NCBI GenBank assembly: GCA_041918615.1
Contig: JAYRVH010000030.1
Coordinates: 62,001-126,000, forward strand
DNA from: JAEUJM01 sp041918615
Lineage (GTDB): Bacteria > Actinomycetota > Acidimicrobiia > Acidimicrobiales > DATDAH01
Direction: 5' to 3'
Length of the DNA: 64,000 nt
The notes beneath the pieces were generated by a model that saw only the letters and a list, made by a program, of their open reading frames with translations, was not told the origin of the DNA and did not search any database. The position numbers and the translations under genes were made by a program. Shown piece by piece: positions 8,481 through 17,175 of the stretch (position 1 is its first letter; each line of letters begins with the position of its first letter).

Positions 8481-8497
8481 CCCTCAGCCGATGAGGG
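8481..8497 (-). terminator. Hairpin downstream of rnj
   Basis: CCCTCA and TGAGGG pair around a 5-nt loop in the 225-nt space between rnj and bioB. It would fold in the rnj transcript before the bioB promoter. The stem is only 6 bp and no U-tract follows, so termination is uncertain. The rest of 8452-8663 shows no gene with a usable start. Confidence 0.3.
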
Positions 8498-8663
8498 TGC
8501 ACTCGATGCCGGAAACACCTCCGGGGGCAATCGGCTCACGATCGCCGGCGTTCGACGGGCCCGTGGCGGCAGCCTCGTCAGGACCGAACAGGACTCGAAC
8601 GCGGCGTGGCCCGCGAGCCCGAGGGGCGATTCGCCACCAGGATGACGGCCGGCTCGACCTGTG

Positions 8664-10328
8664 TCAGGCCTCGAGGACCACCGGGACGATCATGGGGCGT
8701 CGCTTGGTGCGGCCGCTCACGAACTTGCCGGCAGCCCGACGCACCACCCGCTGCAGCGACTCGATGTCGTGGGTGTTCTCGTCGGCGAAGGCGTTGTGGA
8801 TGGCGGTCGCCACCGCCTCGCCCGCATCGTCGAGCAGGCCCTCGGCCTCGGGCGCGTAGACCCAGCCCCTCGTGATGACGTCGGGCCCGGTGAGCACCTC
8901 ACCGGTCGACGAGTCGACGGTGACCACCACAACCACGACGCCCTCTTCGGCGAGCACCCGGCGATCGCGCAAGACCCCGTCGCCGACGTCACCGACGATG
9001 CCATCGACGTAGAGGTAGCCCGCAGGCACGCTGCCGGTGAGGGCGAGGCCGTCGTCCGAGAGGGTGAGCTGGTCGCCGTCCTCGCACTGGATGACCCGGC
9101 TGTCGGGCACACCCATCATCCTCGCCAACCTGGCGTGGGCCGTGAGGTGCAGGAACTCGCCATGCACCGGCACGAACCACTCCGGGCGGGTGATCGACAG
9201 GTAGGTCTTCAGCTCCTCCTGCTTGGCGTGGCCCGTGGCATGCACGTCGCTGATGCCCGAGTGCACGACCTCGGCGCCGAGGCGCACGAGGCCCTCCACC
9301 ACCTTGTTCACGTTGAACTCGTTGCCCGGAATGGGGTGCGAGCTGAGGATGACCGTGTCGTCCTCGGTGATCTTGAGCCAGCGGCTGTCGCTCGATGCCA
9401 TGAGGGCCAGGGCCGACATGGGCTCGCCCTGCGAACCGGTGGAGATGATGCAGACCTTGCCGGGGTCGAGGTCATTCACCTCCTCGATGTCGCGCAGGGC
9501 GTGGTCGGGAATGTGCAGCAGGCCCATCTCCCGGGCCAGGCGCACGTTCTTCTTCATCGACATGCCGAGCGTCGCCACGGTGCGCCCGAAGGCGACCGCT
9601 GCATCGGCGATCTGTTGGATGCGGTGGATGTGGCTGGCGAAGCAGGCGGTGACGATGCGCCGGCCCTCGTGGCGGTGGAACAGGTCGTAGAGCACGGCGC
9701 CGATCTCGGTCTCGGAACGGGAGTGGCCAGGGGCGTCGGCGTTCGTCGAGTCGGACAGCAGCAGGCGGATGCCGTCGCCGCTGGCCAACGCGCCGATGCG
9801 GGCGAGGTCGGTGCGGCGGCCGTCGACCGGCGTGAGGTCGAGCTTGAAGTCACCCGAATGCAGGATCGTGCCCTGCGGGGTGTGGAAAGCCGTGGCGAAG
9901 GCATGGGGCACCGAGTGGGTGACCGGGATGAACTCGAGGTCGAACGGGCCGATCTGGCGGCGTTCGCCGTCGACCACCGGGATCAGCTCGGTGCGCTTGA
10001 GCAGACCCGCCTCTTCGATGCGACTGCGGGCCAGGCCCAGCGTGAGGGCCGAGCCGTAGACCGGGAACGAGAGCTCGCGCAGCAGGTACGACAATGCGCC
10101 CACGTGGTCCTCGTGGCCGTGGGTGGCGATGCAGCCCTCGATGCGATCGGCGTTCTCGCGCAGGTAGGTGAAGTCGGGCAGCACGAGGTCGATACCCAGC
10201 ATGTCGGCATCGGGGAACATGAGGCCGCAGTCGAGCAGCATGATCCGCCCCTCGACCTCGATGCAGGCGCAGTTCCGCCCGATCTCGCCGAGACCGCCGA
10301 GGAAGGTGATGGTTACGGGCTTTGCCAT
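8664..10328 (-). CDS. rnj: Ribonuclease J
   Basis: 554 residues, typical for RNase J. The beta-lactamase/beta-CASP metal motif is HGHEDH (H70, H72, D74, H75); further beta-CASP motifs and a C-terminal dimerisation region are present. This cytoplasmic exo- and endonuclease processes rRNA and degrades mRNA. It lies 7 nt after dapA on the same strand, the usual actinobacterial dapA-rnj pair, downstream of a winged-helix gene. PNPase, its partner in RNA decay, is also in this window. ATG start. Confidence 0.96.
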   Translation of the reverse strand: MAKPVTITFLGGLGEIGRNCACIEVEGRIMLLDCGLMFPDADMLGIDLVLPDFTYLRENADRIEGCIATHGHEDHVGALSYLLRELSFPVYGSALTLGLARSRIEEAGLLKRTELIPVVDGERRQIGPFDLEFIPVTHSVPHAFATAFHTPQGTILHSGDFKLDLTPVDGRRTDLARIGALASGDGIRLLLSDSTNADAPGHSRSETEIGAVLYDLFHRHEGRRIVTACFASHIHRIQQIADAAVAFGRTVATLGMSMKKNVRLAREMGLLHIPDHALRDIEEVNDLDPGKVCIISTGSQGEPMSALALMASSDSRWLKITEDDTVILSSHPIPGNEFNVNKVVEGLVRLGAEVVHSGISDVHATGHAKQEELKTYLSITRPEWFVPVHGEFLHLTAHARLARMMGVPDSRVIQCEDGDQLTLSDDGLALTGSVPAGYLYVDGIVGDVGDGVLRDRRVLAEEGVVVVVVTVDSSTGEVLTGPDVITRGWVYAPEAEGLLDDAGEAVATAIHNAFADENTHDIESLQRVVRRAAGKFVSGRTKRRPMIVPVVLEA

Positions 10329-10335
10329 GAGTTCG

Positions 10336-11223
10336 TCAGCCAGCTTTCAGTCGTTCGTACACCCCGCGGGCAGTTGCTTCGAGACCGTCAGGGGTCGGGC
10401 CGAGCGGGAGCCGGCAGTGACCGACGGCGAGACCCAGGCTGCGGAGCATCGCCTTGGTGCTGACGGCGTGCGGCGCGGTGGGACTCACCTCGAATTCGAA
10501 TGATTCACCCAATCTGGCGTTGATCGCCCGAGCCGCAGCGACATCGCCCTCGGCAAAGGCACTGATCATCTCGGCGTGCTCGGCCGCACTCCAGTGGGCG
10601 GCCACGCCGATGACACCGGCCCCGCCGACGGCGAGCAGGGGCAGGGTCAGCCCGTCGTCGCCGCTGTAGAGGTCGAAACCGTCGGGCGCCTGGGCGATCA
10701 GCACCGCCGACTCGGCGGGATCGCCACTGGCGTCCTTCACGCCCACCATCGTTGGCACCTCGCGGGCCAGCCGGAGCAGCACCTGGGTGTCGACCTTGCG
10801 AGCGGTGCGACCAGGGATGTCGTAGATCAGGAAGGGCAGGTCGGTGGCTTCGGCCACGGCGCGGAAGTGGGCCTCGATCCCCGCCTGCGACGGCTTGCTG
10901 TAGTACGGCGTGACCACGAGCAGACCGTCCATCCCGGTGGCCGCCGCGTCCCTGCTCAGCCCCATCGTGTGGGCGGTGTCGAAGCTGCCGGTTCCGGCGA
11001 GGAGCGGCACCGTGACGGCCTCCCGCACGGCCCGGAACAGGTCGAGCTTCTCGGGATCGGTGAGCGTGGGAGCTTCGCCCGTGGTCCCGGCGAGCACGAG
11101 GCCGTCGGCGCCCTGGTCGACCAGCCACCGTGCCAGGGCGGCGGCGCCGTCGAGGTCGAGGGCCAGTTCGTCGTCGAAGGGGGTGACCATGGCCACGAGC
11201 ACCGCTCCGAACCGAGCCGTCAC
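10336..11223 (-). CDS. dapA: 4-hydroxy-tetrahydrodipicolinate synthase
   Basis: 295-residue TIM-barrel aldolase that condenses pyruvate with aspartate semialdehyde in the diaminopimelate/lysine pathway. The Thr pair is in AGTTGEAPTL, the catalytic Tyr in LIYDIPGRT and the Schiff-base Lys in VGVKDASGD. The GTG at 11223 has a strong GGAGG ribosome site 7-8 nt upstream and matches the family N-terminus (TARFGAVLVAMVTPF). The open frame continues 15 codons upstream but would overlap the preceding gene. It is followed by rnj; dapB, the next pathway enzyme, lies 8 kb away. Confidence 0.96.
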   Translation of the reverse strand: MTARFGAVLVAMVTPFDDELALDLDGAAALARWLVDQGADGLVLAGTTGEAPTLTDPEKLDLFRAVREAVTVPLLAGTGSFDTAHTMGLSRDAAATGMDGLLVVTPYYSKPSQAGIEAHFRAVAEATDLPFLIYDIPGRTARKVDTQVLLRLAREVPTMVGVKDASGDPAESAVLIAQAPDGFDLYSGDDGLTLPLLAVGGAGVIGVAAHWSAAEHAEMISAFAEGDVAAARAINARLGESFEFEVSPTAPHAVSTKAMLRSLGLAVGHCRLPLGPTPDGLEATARGVYERLKAG

Positions 11224-11248
11224 GCCGTCTCCTCCCGAGCGAATCCGG

Positions 11249-11905
11249 TCATGCCGTCTCGCGAGCACGCTCGAGACCGAGGGTGGCCAACAGGTCCTCG
11301 TGCAATTCGAACCACACCGAATGGTACGAGTCGATCACCGGCTTGGTGAACCACTCGGACTCGCCCGCAGCCACCCGCTCGACGGCGGTGCGCAGGCGGT
11401 TGGAGTAGCCGGCGAAACGGCTGAGCACCTGGCGCAGATCGACCACGACCGGGCGCACGAGGTCGTGCAGCGCCACGAGCCTGAGCACGACCTGTCGGTC
11501 GTAGGCCACGTCGGTGTGGTCGTTGACGACGTCGTCGCGCAACTGCCAGGCGGTGCACACCGCCAACAGCTCGCCGTTGAGGGCCGCAAAGCACCGGTAC
11601 GCGTCGGTCACCGCCGCTCGGCCACCCGACGCGTCCAGCTCTCGGGCGAGAAGCCGCTCGCCCTGCTCGCGACCGGTCGTCGTGAGCGTCCAGCCCGTCA
11701 GATGGCCCTCGACACGCCGGACGAGCCCGTCGTCGGCGAACCCGACCAGTGCGAGGGCGACCTCGTCGACGGGCAGCCCGACAGCCGCCGCCAGGACATC
11801 GGTGTCGGGAAACGCCTTGACCCTGAGGCCGTGCAGCACCAGCGTGGCGGGGTCGGAATCGTGAGGCGCGCCCCGCTCAGGTCGCTCGGCTGCCTCGGGC
11901 ATCAT
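11249..11905 (-). CDS. Winged-helix domain protein, actinobacterial unknown family
   Basis: 218 residues. The N-terminal ~80 residues look like a MarR-type winged helix (LGLPVDEVALALVGFADDGLVRRVEG... then GWTLTTTGREQGERLL). The C-terminal part is helical with conserved features DAYRCFAALNGELLAVCTAWQ, SRFAGYSNRL and DSYHSVWFELHEDLL. I recognise this layout from uncharacterised actinobacterial regulators but cannot name the ligand. The start is the first of two adjacent ATGs; TACGAT ends 7 nt before it with no ribosome site, so translation is probably leaderless. dapA begins 25 nt after its stop, so the two may share a transcript. Confidence 0.8.
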   Translation of the reverse strand: MMPEAAERPERGAPHDSDPATLVLHGLRVKAFPDTDVLAAAVGLPVDEVALALVGFADDGLVRRVEGHLTGWTLTTTGREQGERLLARELDASGGRAAVTDAYRCFAALNGELLAVCTAWQLRDDVVNDHTDVAYDRQVVLRLVALHDLVRPVVVDLRQVLSRFAGYSNRLRTAVERVAAGESEWFTKPVIDSYHSVWFELHEDLLATLGLERARETA

Positions 11906-11912
11906 CGAAGCG

Positions 11913-11918
11913 ATCGTA
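11913..11918 (-). promoter_or_regulatory. Candidate -10 box of the winged-helix/dapA/rnj transcript
   Basis: TACGAT on the minus strand, 7 nt before the ATG at 11905, with no ribosome-binding sequence between. Confidence 0.45.
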
Positions 11919-11987
11919 ACCGCCGACTGCGCCGGGGCCGCCTCCATACCCCCGAGGTGGCGACGCCGACGTGACGGGGACAGGACG

Positions 11988-13115
11988 CTACGAAGCCGCC
12001 TGCAGCTCCTCGTCGGTGAGGGCGAAGGTCTCGTACTCGTCGCCCGTGTCCTGCCAGTCCTCGAACTGGATCACGCCGATCTCGCCGAACTTCTGACGCA
12101 GCCACCCGTCGCCGGCATCCAGCAGGCCCAGCTTCTTGCAGTTCGGCACGATCTTCGAGAAGAGCATCTGTTGGAACATCTGGCGCTCCGGCGAGAGCAT
12201 CACCGCCTGCACGGCCTCCTTCGAGTCGATGCCCAGGCGCTCCCACACCTCCTGCTGCAGCAGTCGGTCGCGCATGCGCACGGCGGCCTCGAAGGCGAAC
12301 TCCTGGCGCTCGCGGATCTCTGCGATGTCGAGTCCCTCGTAGTATTCCTTGAGGGAGAGCACGCCGAAGGCCACGTGCCGGGCCTCGTCGCTCATCACGT
12401 AGCGCAGCAGTTGCTTGAGCAACGGCTCCTGGGTCATGGCGTGGATGAAGCCGAAGGCGGCGAGCGCGAGCCCCTCGACCATGATCTGCATGCCCAGGTA
12501 GGTCATGTCCCAGCGGCTGTCGGTGATGATGTCGTCGAGCAGCATCTTCAGGTGGGCGTTGACCGGGTAGTGACCCGAGAGCTTGGTGTCGAGGTACCTG
12601 GCAAAGACCTCGACGTGGCGTGCCTCGTCCATCACCTGGGTGGACGCGTAGTACTTGGCGTCGATCCACGGGACGGTCTCGACGATCTTGGCCGTGCAGA
12701 CCAGCGCCCCCTGCTCGCCGTGCATGAACTGGCTGAGCATCCAGTTCTGGGACTCGATGCCGAGCTCGATCCACTGCTTTTCGTCCCACTTCTCGAACAC
12801 CGTGCCGGTGAGGTCGACGGTGCCCGCGAACATCGTGCTCGCGTTGGCCTCGGCATTGGCGAGCACCACGGCCTCCTGGTCGACATCGGTGTCCCAGGGC
12901 AGGTCGGTCTCGCCGTTCCACTGCGAGGTCTTGGCCTTCTCGTAGAGCCGGTTCAGCGCGGGCCGCCGGCCCTTCTCGTAGTCCCAGGTGAAGATGGCGT
13001 CGGCGTTGTCCTTCACGTGGTGGACGAGCTCGTTCACGTCGGTGTTGGCGACGCCGAGGATCGCCTCTAGGTCGTTGACGTCTTCGCGCCCGATGAGGTC
13101 TTCGGTGGTGGACAT
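11988..13115 (-). CDS. Ferritin-like diiron protein (R2-like superfamily)
   Basis: 375-residue helical protein with two D/E-E-A-R-H motifs (MDEARHVEVF near residue 165 and SDEARHVAFG near 240) plus upstream acidic residues, the pattern of a carboxylate-bridged diiron centre as in ribonucleotide reductase R2, R2-like oxidases and AurF-type N-oxygenases. No radical-site Tyr can be assigned by eye and no large reductase subunit is nearby, so an oxidase or oxygenase is more likely than a reductase. The ATG is preceded by AGGAG 7 nt upstream. It follows a TetR gene by 2 nt and should be transcribed with it from an operator-bearing promoter. The substrate is unknown. Confidence 0.85.
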   Translation of the reverse strand: MSTTEDLIGREDVNDLEAILGVANTDVNELVHHVKDNADAIFTWDYEKGRRPALNRLYEKAKTSQWNGETDLPWDTDVDQEAVVLANAEANASTMFAGTVDLTGTVFEKWDEKQWIELGIESQNWMLSQFMHGEQGALVCTAKIVETVPWIDAKYYASTQVMDEARHVEVFARYLDTKLSGHYPVNAHLKMLLDDIITDSRWDMTYLGMQIMVEGLALAAFGFIHAMTQEPLLKQLLRYVMSDEARHVAFGVLSLKEYYEGLDIAEIRERQEFAFEAAVRMRDRLLQQEVWERLGIDSKEAVQAVMLSPERQMFQQMLFSKIVPNCKKLGLLDAGDGWLRQKFGEIGVIQFEDWQDTGDEYETFALTDEELQAAS

Positions 13116-13117
13116 GC

Positions 13118-13807
13118 TCAGCTCCTGGAAGTGGGAAGGTTGGTGGACGGGGAAGCAGCGGGAGAGGGGTCGAGGACGAAGTCGGCAGCCGGGCCACCGA
13201 GGCCGGGCACCACGAAGGTGGTGACGAGGTGGTGGGCGGCGGCGCGGTCGGTGAGGTCGACAGCGGGGTTGGGTACGGCCAGGTAGGACAGGCCGAGGCG
13301 GGCCAGCCACTCGGCGGCCTCGGCGGCTTGCTGGGCGGGCAGGTGGCGGGCGAGGCGGGGGGCGAGGAGCTCGTGGGCGACCGCGAACACCAACGGGCTC
13401 TTGTCGAAGGCGACGTGCGCGAGGATCGCAGCCGGCTCGTTGGCCAGCACGTGGCGGAGGGGCGCACTCCCGGCGACGAAGCACGCGGTGGCGTGGACTG
13501 CGGCCGTCACCAGCCCGACCAGGTCGTCGGTGGCATCGAGGGCGGCGCCGACCTCGATCGTGTAGCGGTGCAGCTCGGCGAGCGCCGCCTGCTGGACGAC
13601 CTCGTCGCGGCCGCCCGGGAACGTGCGGTACACCGTGGCCCGTCCGCAGCCGGCGTCGCGGGCGACGTCGTCGAGGGTCAGGCCGGACACGCCGACCCGG
13701 CTGATGCCCCGCAGGGTCGCGTCGAGGATGCGCTCACGGGGCTCCCGGGACGCCCGGAGATCGACGGCCCCCCGGGTGCGCCCATCGCTGGCGACGGCGG
13801 CACTCAT
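13118..13807 (-). CDS. TetR-family regulator upstream of the diiron gene
   Basis: 229 residues. The N-terminal helix-turn-helix (about residues 25-70) has the TetR signature ILDATLRGISRVGVSGLTL followed by AGCGRATVYRTFPGG. The C-terminal ligand domain is helical. It is 2 nt from the diiron-protein gene, which is the likely target together with itself. The ATG at 13807 is 5 nt from a 7-bp inverted repeat (GAGACAA/TTGTCTC) that overlaps the probable -10 region, so autoregulation is likely. A TTG four codons upstream lies inside that repeat and is less likely. Confidence 0.9.
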   Translation of the reverse strand: MSAAVASDGRTRGAVDLRASREPRERILDATLRGISRVGVSGLTLDDVARDAGCGRATVYRTFPGGRDEVVQQAALAELHRYTIEVGAALDATDDLVGLVTAAVHATACFVAGSAPLRHVLANEPAAILAHVAFDKSPLVFAVAHELLAPRLARHLPAQQAAEAAEWLARLGLSYLAVPNPAVDLTDRAAAHHLVTTFVVPGLGGPAADFVLDPSPAASPSTNLPTSRS

Positions 13808-13812
13808 CGCCC

Positions 13813-13837
13813 GAGACAATAGGCACGATTTTGTCTC
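13813..13837. promoter_or_regulatory. Palindromic TetR-type operator
   Basis: GAGACAA at 13813-13819 and its complement TTGTCTC at 13831-13837, 11 nt apart. The site lies immediately before the tetR start and overlaps the probable -10 (TATTGT read on the minus strand). A further half-site-like TGTCTC occurs at 13865-13870 by the stop of the next TetR gene. Confidence 0.6.
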
Positions 13838-13868
13838 AGGGATATGGGCAGGCCCTGTGACATGTGTC

Positions 13869-14450
13869 TCAGGCCGGTGGAGTGAGGATGCCGGCGAGGA
13901 ACTGGCGGTCGACGAGACGGGCCACCTCGGCGGGGTCGGTGAGGTCCCATTGCCCCGGGCTGGGGATGAACGACAGCACCATGCGGGCCAGGTATTCGGC
14001 CGCTTCGTCCACGTCGACGCCGGGCCGCAGCTGCTCCGCAGCCACCGCTGGCGTCAGGTAGTCCCGCACCACGCCCACCACCAGCGGTGAGGTCTCGTGG
14101 AGGCGGGGCAGGAACTGCTCTCGGTCGGCCTCGAGGACCGTGGCCAGGGCCTCGTGCCCGGCCATCGAGCGGTGGGCGAACATCAGGCCACGCTCGAGGC
14201 GGCCCCGGAGGTCGGGGGCGTCGGCCACCTCGAGGGCGAGGTCGCGGAAGAAGCGGCCCACCTCCCAGGTGATGGCCTCGTTGACGAGCTGCTCCTTGCC
14301 CCCGGGGAAGTACCGGTAGAGGGTCGCCCGTCCCACGCGGGCGACCCGCGCCACCTCCTCCATGCGCAGACCGGCGAGGCCGGCGCCCGCCACCACCTCG
14401 ATGGTGGCGGTGAGGATCCGGTCCCGGACCTCTGCCCGCTCCGCGCTCAC
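13869..14450 (-). CDS. TetR-family regulator downstream of SURF1
   Basis: 193 residues, with an N-terminal TetR helix-turn-helix (RDRILTATIEVVAGAGLAGL followed by VGRATLYRYFPGGKEQLV) and a helical ligand domain. It is distinct from the neighbouring TetR; sequence similarity is limited to the DNA-binding region. The GTG start overlaps the SURF1 stop (GTGA), so it is co-translated with SURF1. Its target is not evident. Confidence 0.9.
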   Translation of the reverse strand: MSAERAEVRDRILTATIEVVAGAGLAGLRMEEVARVARVGRATLYRYFPGGKEQLVNEAITWEVGRFFRDLALEVADAPDLRGRLERGLMFAHRSMAGHEALATVLEADREQFLPRLHETSPLVVGVVRDYLTPAVAAEQLRPGVDVDEAAEYLARMVLSFIPSPGQWDLTDPAEVARLVDRQFLAGILTPPA

Positions 14451-15262
14451 GCCGGGGTGTCGAGCGGCTCGGTGACCCCGTCGGCACCGACGGCCCGCTC
14501 GGCGGCCGCGGCTTCCTTGGCCCGGCTCTGGGCGATGCGGCGCAGCATGAGCGGGTAGCCCACCGCGGCGATGGTGGCGAAGATGAACCACTGGCCGGCG
14601 TAGTTGAGGTGGGGGCCCTCGGACAGCTCGGGCGGGCCGATCGCCACGGGGAAGTCCCCGCGCTGGCCCGGCTCCTGGGTTTCGAGCTGGAGCACCGCCG
14701 GGACGAGGTCCTCGTCGACCTGCTCCTGGATGCGGCCCACGTCGGCGCGGGCCACGGTCTCGAGGCGCTCACCCTCGGGATCGGTGGCCCCGAACCGCCC
14801 CCGGACCTGCGTGGGGACCAGCAGCCCCTCGACCCGCACCGGGCCCGTCGGAGGCGCCCACTCCGGCTGGCTCTCGAGGCCCGCCTGGATGGGCACCCAG
14901 CCGCGGTTCACGACGACCGCGGTGCCGTCGTCGAGGCGCAGCGGCGTGAGTAGCCAGGCCCCCGACTCGCTCTGGTAGGTGCGCGACCGGACGATGACCG
15001 CCTCGTCGGGCACGTAGGTGCCCTCGGCGGTCACGGTGCGATAGACGACCGCGTCGGCCTCATCGAAGCTGGCCGATGCGGGCAGCACGTCGGCCACCGG
15101 CTTCGCCGGCAGGTCCGTCCGCGATTCGACCAAGGCGTTGAAGTCCCGCTTCTCGTCGAGTCGGTGCAGCTGCCAGAGCCCCAGGTTCACCAGGACGACG
15201 ACCAACGCCAGCACGAGGACGTGCGACAGGATCCACCGGGGCTTGAGCAGGAACCGGTACAC
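14447..15262 (-). CDS. SURF1-family cytochrome oxidase biogenesis protein
   Basis: 271 residues. One membrane helix lies near the N-terminus (about residues 12-30, ending GLWQLHRLDEKR) and a second near residue 225-245 (LNYAGQWFIFATIAAVGYPL), with an extracytoplasmic domain between containing VVVNRGWVP. This is the SURF1/Shy1 layout. The family helps insert heme a into cytochrome c oxidase. GTG start. The gene heads a small unit with the overlapping TetR gene; no oxidase genes are in the window. Confidence 0.92.
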   Translation of the reverse strand: MYRFLLKPRWILSHVLVLALVVVLVNLGLWQLHRLDEKRDFNALVESRTDLPAKPVADVLPASASFDEADAVVYRTVTAEGTYVPDEAVIVRSRTYQSESGAWLLTPLRLDDGTAVVVNRGWVPIQAGLESQPEWAPPTGPVRVEGLLVPTQVRGRFGATDPEGERLETVARADVGRIQEQVDEDLVPAVLQLETQEPGQRGDFPVAIGPPELSEGPHLNYAGQWFIFATIAAVGYPLMLRRIAQSRAKEAAAAERAVGADGVTEPLDTPA

Positions 15263-15299
15263 ACCCCGAGGCTACGGCCGGGGGTGGGCCCCATGGCAG

Positions 15300-15458
15300 T
15301 CAGGGGCGAGGAGGCCCGGCCGCGATCACGGCACGGACGGTGGCCGGGTCCGTGGACGGGGGCTCGGCCAGCCACCAGGTCGCGCCCGCCTCTGCCCAGG
15401 GCCGCGGGTCCGCGCCTGTGGGGCCGTCGAACGGGGGGAGGAAGACGGCGTAGCGCAC
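15300..15458 (-). CDS. 52-codon frame resembling both ends of an LLM-class flavin oxidoreductase
   Basis: A complete short frame from GTG, 6 nt after the acyl-CoA synthetase stop on the same strand. It begins like luciferase-like (LLM-class, F420/FMN-dependent) oxidoreductases (RYAVFLPPF) and ends like their C-termini (WAEAGATWWLAEPP, then IAAGPPRP). The ~230-residue barrel that should lie between is missing. The simplest reading is an in-frame internal deletion; a genuine small protein cannot be ruled out. The homology is from memory of the family tail pattern. Confidence 0.55.
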   Translation of the reverse strand: MRYAVFLPPFDGPTGADPRPWAEAGATWWLAEPPSTDPATVRAVIAAGPPRP

Positions 15459-15464
15459 GGCGGC

Positions 15465-17093
15465 TCAGACCGTCGGCAGGACGTGGTCCTCGAAACGGGT
15501 GCGCAGGTCCTTCTTGGAGAACTTGCCGACCGACGTCTTCGGCACCTCGTCGATGAACACCACGTCGTCGGGTGTCCACCACTTGGCGATGCGGCCGTCG
15601 AGGTAGCCGAGCACCTCTTGCTTGGTGAGGGTCTCGCCCGGCTTCACCACCACGCAGGCCAGCGGGCGCTCGCCCCACTTGGGGTGGTTCACGCCGATGA
15701 CGGCGGCCTCGGCCACCTTCGAGTGGCCCATGATCTCGTTCTCGAGCTCGACCGAGCTGATCCACTCACCGCCCGACTTGACCACGTCCTTGGTGCGGTC
15801 GACGAGGCGGATGTACCCGTCGGCCGACACGGTGGCGACGTCGCCGGTGCGGAGCCAGCCGTCCTCGGTGAACGACTCGGACGCCCGCTCGTCGTCGTAG
15901 TAGGTGGACGCGATCCATGGGCCCGACACCTGGAGCTCGCCCCGACTCTCGCCGTCCCACGGAAGCTCGTCGGTGGTGTCCTGGGTGACGATCCGGAAGT
16001 CGACACCGATCGACACGAGCCCCTGACTCGAGCGCAGGTCGGCGAGCTCGTCGGCGGTGCGATCGGCGAGGCCGCTCTTGATGGTGCAGATCGACGCGAC
16101 GGGGCTCGTCTCGGTCATCCCCCAGGCCTGGAGGATGGGGTGCCCCGTGGCCTCGCGGTAGCCCTCCGACAGCGAGCGGGGCACGGCCGAACCACCGCAC
16201 GGAATGGCCCGGAGGTGCGACGTGTCGCGACCGGCGAGCTCGGGCAAGACCCCCATCCAGATGGTGGGCACCCCCGCGGCGACCGTCACCTTCTCGGACT
16301 CGATGAGCCCGGCGATGGCGGGTGCGGACAGATCGGGCCCGGGCATGACGAGGTCCGCGCCGGCCGCGACGGACGCGTGGGCCAGTCCCCATGCGTTGGC
16401 GTGGAACATGGGCACCACGGGCAGGATCACGTCGGACTCGCGAACGCCGAGGCTGTCTGCGGTCATCACCCCCACGGTGTGCAACCAGGTGGAGCGGTGC
16501 GAGTACACGACGCCCTTCGGGTTGCCGGTGGTGCCGCTCGTGTAGCACATGGACGCCGCCCGGTTCTCGTCCCGCACGTCGAACTGGACGGGCTCGGCGA
16601 CGCCCAGCAGCTCCTCGTAGTCGTGCAACGGCCTGCCACCGTCGGGACTCGGGACCTCGCCCTTGCCGTCGTCCATCACCACGAAGTGGCGGACCGTCTC
16701 GAACGTGTCGACGAGCGGCCATAGCAGGGCGAGCAGCGAACGGTCGACGAAGATCACCTCGTCCTCGGCGTGGTTGACCACGTACGTGAGCTGCTCGGGG
16801 AACAGGCGGATGTTGAGGGTGTGGAGGACGCGCCCGGTACACGGGGCCGCGAAGTAGAGCTCGAGGTGGCGGGCCGTGTTCCAGCCGAACGTACCCACCC
16901 GAGCGTCGTCCGACAGCCCCAGGTCGTCGAACACCCCACCGAGGCGGCGGGTGCGGTCCGCCCACTCGCCGTAGGTGCGGCGCTCGGGGCCGACGGCGGT
17001 CGCGGTGACGATCTGCTTCTCGGGGAACAGCCGCTCGGCCCGCCGGAAGAAGTGCGGCAGCGTGAGCGGTGTGTCCTGCATAAGGCCTTGCAC
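15465..17093 (-). CDS. Long/medium-chain acyl-CoA synthetase (AMP-forming)
   Basis: 542 residues of the ANL superfamily. P-loop-like YTSGTTGNPKG is near residue 182, followed by GMTETSP, the YDDERASESF...GWLRTGD core, the hinge-side DRTKDVVKSGGEW, and catalytic Lys in TSVGKFSKK near residue 524. It activates a carboxylic acid, probably a fatty acid, to its CoA thioester via acyl-AMP. The start is the GTG at 17093 (VQGLMQD), preceded by GAGGGAGAG; an ATG four codons later is an alternative. The gene is divergent from the DedA-like gene, and the 52-codon LLM-like frame follows. Confidence 0.93.
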   Translation of the reverse strand: MQGLMQDTPLTLPHFFRRAERLFPEKQIVTATAVGPERRTYGEWADRTRRLGGVFDDLGLSDDARVGTFGWNTARHLELYFAAPCTGRVLHTLNIRLFPEQLTYVVNHAEDEVIFVDRSLLALLWPLVDTFETVRHFVVMDDGKGEVPSPDGGRPLHDYEELLGVAEPVQFDVRDENRAASMCYTSGTTGNPKGVVYSHRSTWLHTVGVMTADSLGVRESDVILPVVPMFHANAWGLAHASVAAGADLVMPGPDLSAPAIAGLIESEKVTVAAGVPTIWMGVLPELAGRDTSHLRAIPCGGSAVPRSLSEGYREATGHPILQAWGMTETSPVASICTIKSGLADRTADELADLRSSQGLVSIGVDFRIVTQDTTDELPWDGESRGELQVSGPWIASTYYDDERASESFTEDGWLRTGDVATVSADGYIRLVDRTKDVVKSGGEWISSVELENEIMGHSKVAEAAVIGVNHPKWGERPLACVVVKPGETLTKQEVLGYLDGRIAKWWTPDDVVFIDEVPKTSVGKFSKKDLRTRFEDHVLPTV

Positions 17094-17175
17094 GATCGGC
17101 TCTCCCTCGTCGATTCCGTCCCCCTCGCAGCGTACGGGTCTTGCGGACGCCACGCCCGGTGCGATGATCTAGGCC

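Noticed and set aside
8598..8607. A GTTCGAGTCC T-loop-like stretch (minus strand) suggesting a tRNA between rnj and bioB.
   Set aside because: Flanking bases do not form a T-stem, and no matching acceptor or anticodon arms could be folded around it.
8484..8663. An in-frame continuation after the rnj stop codon that stays open for about 59 codons.
   Set aside because: It has no usable start codon and would need stop-codon readthrough; composition is not distinctive.
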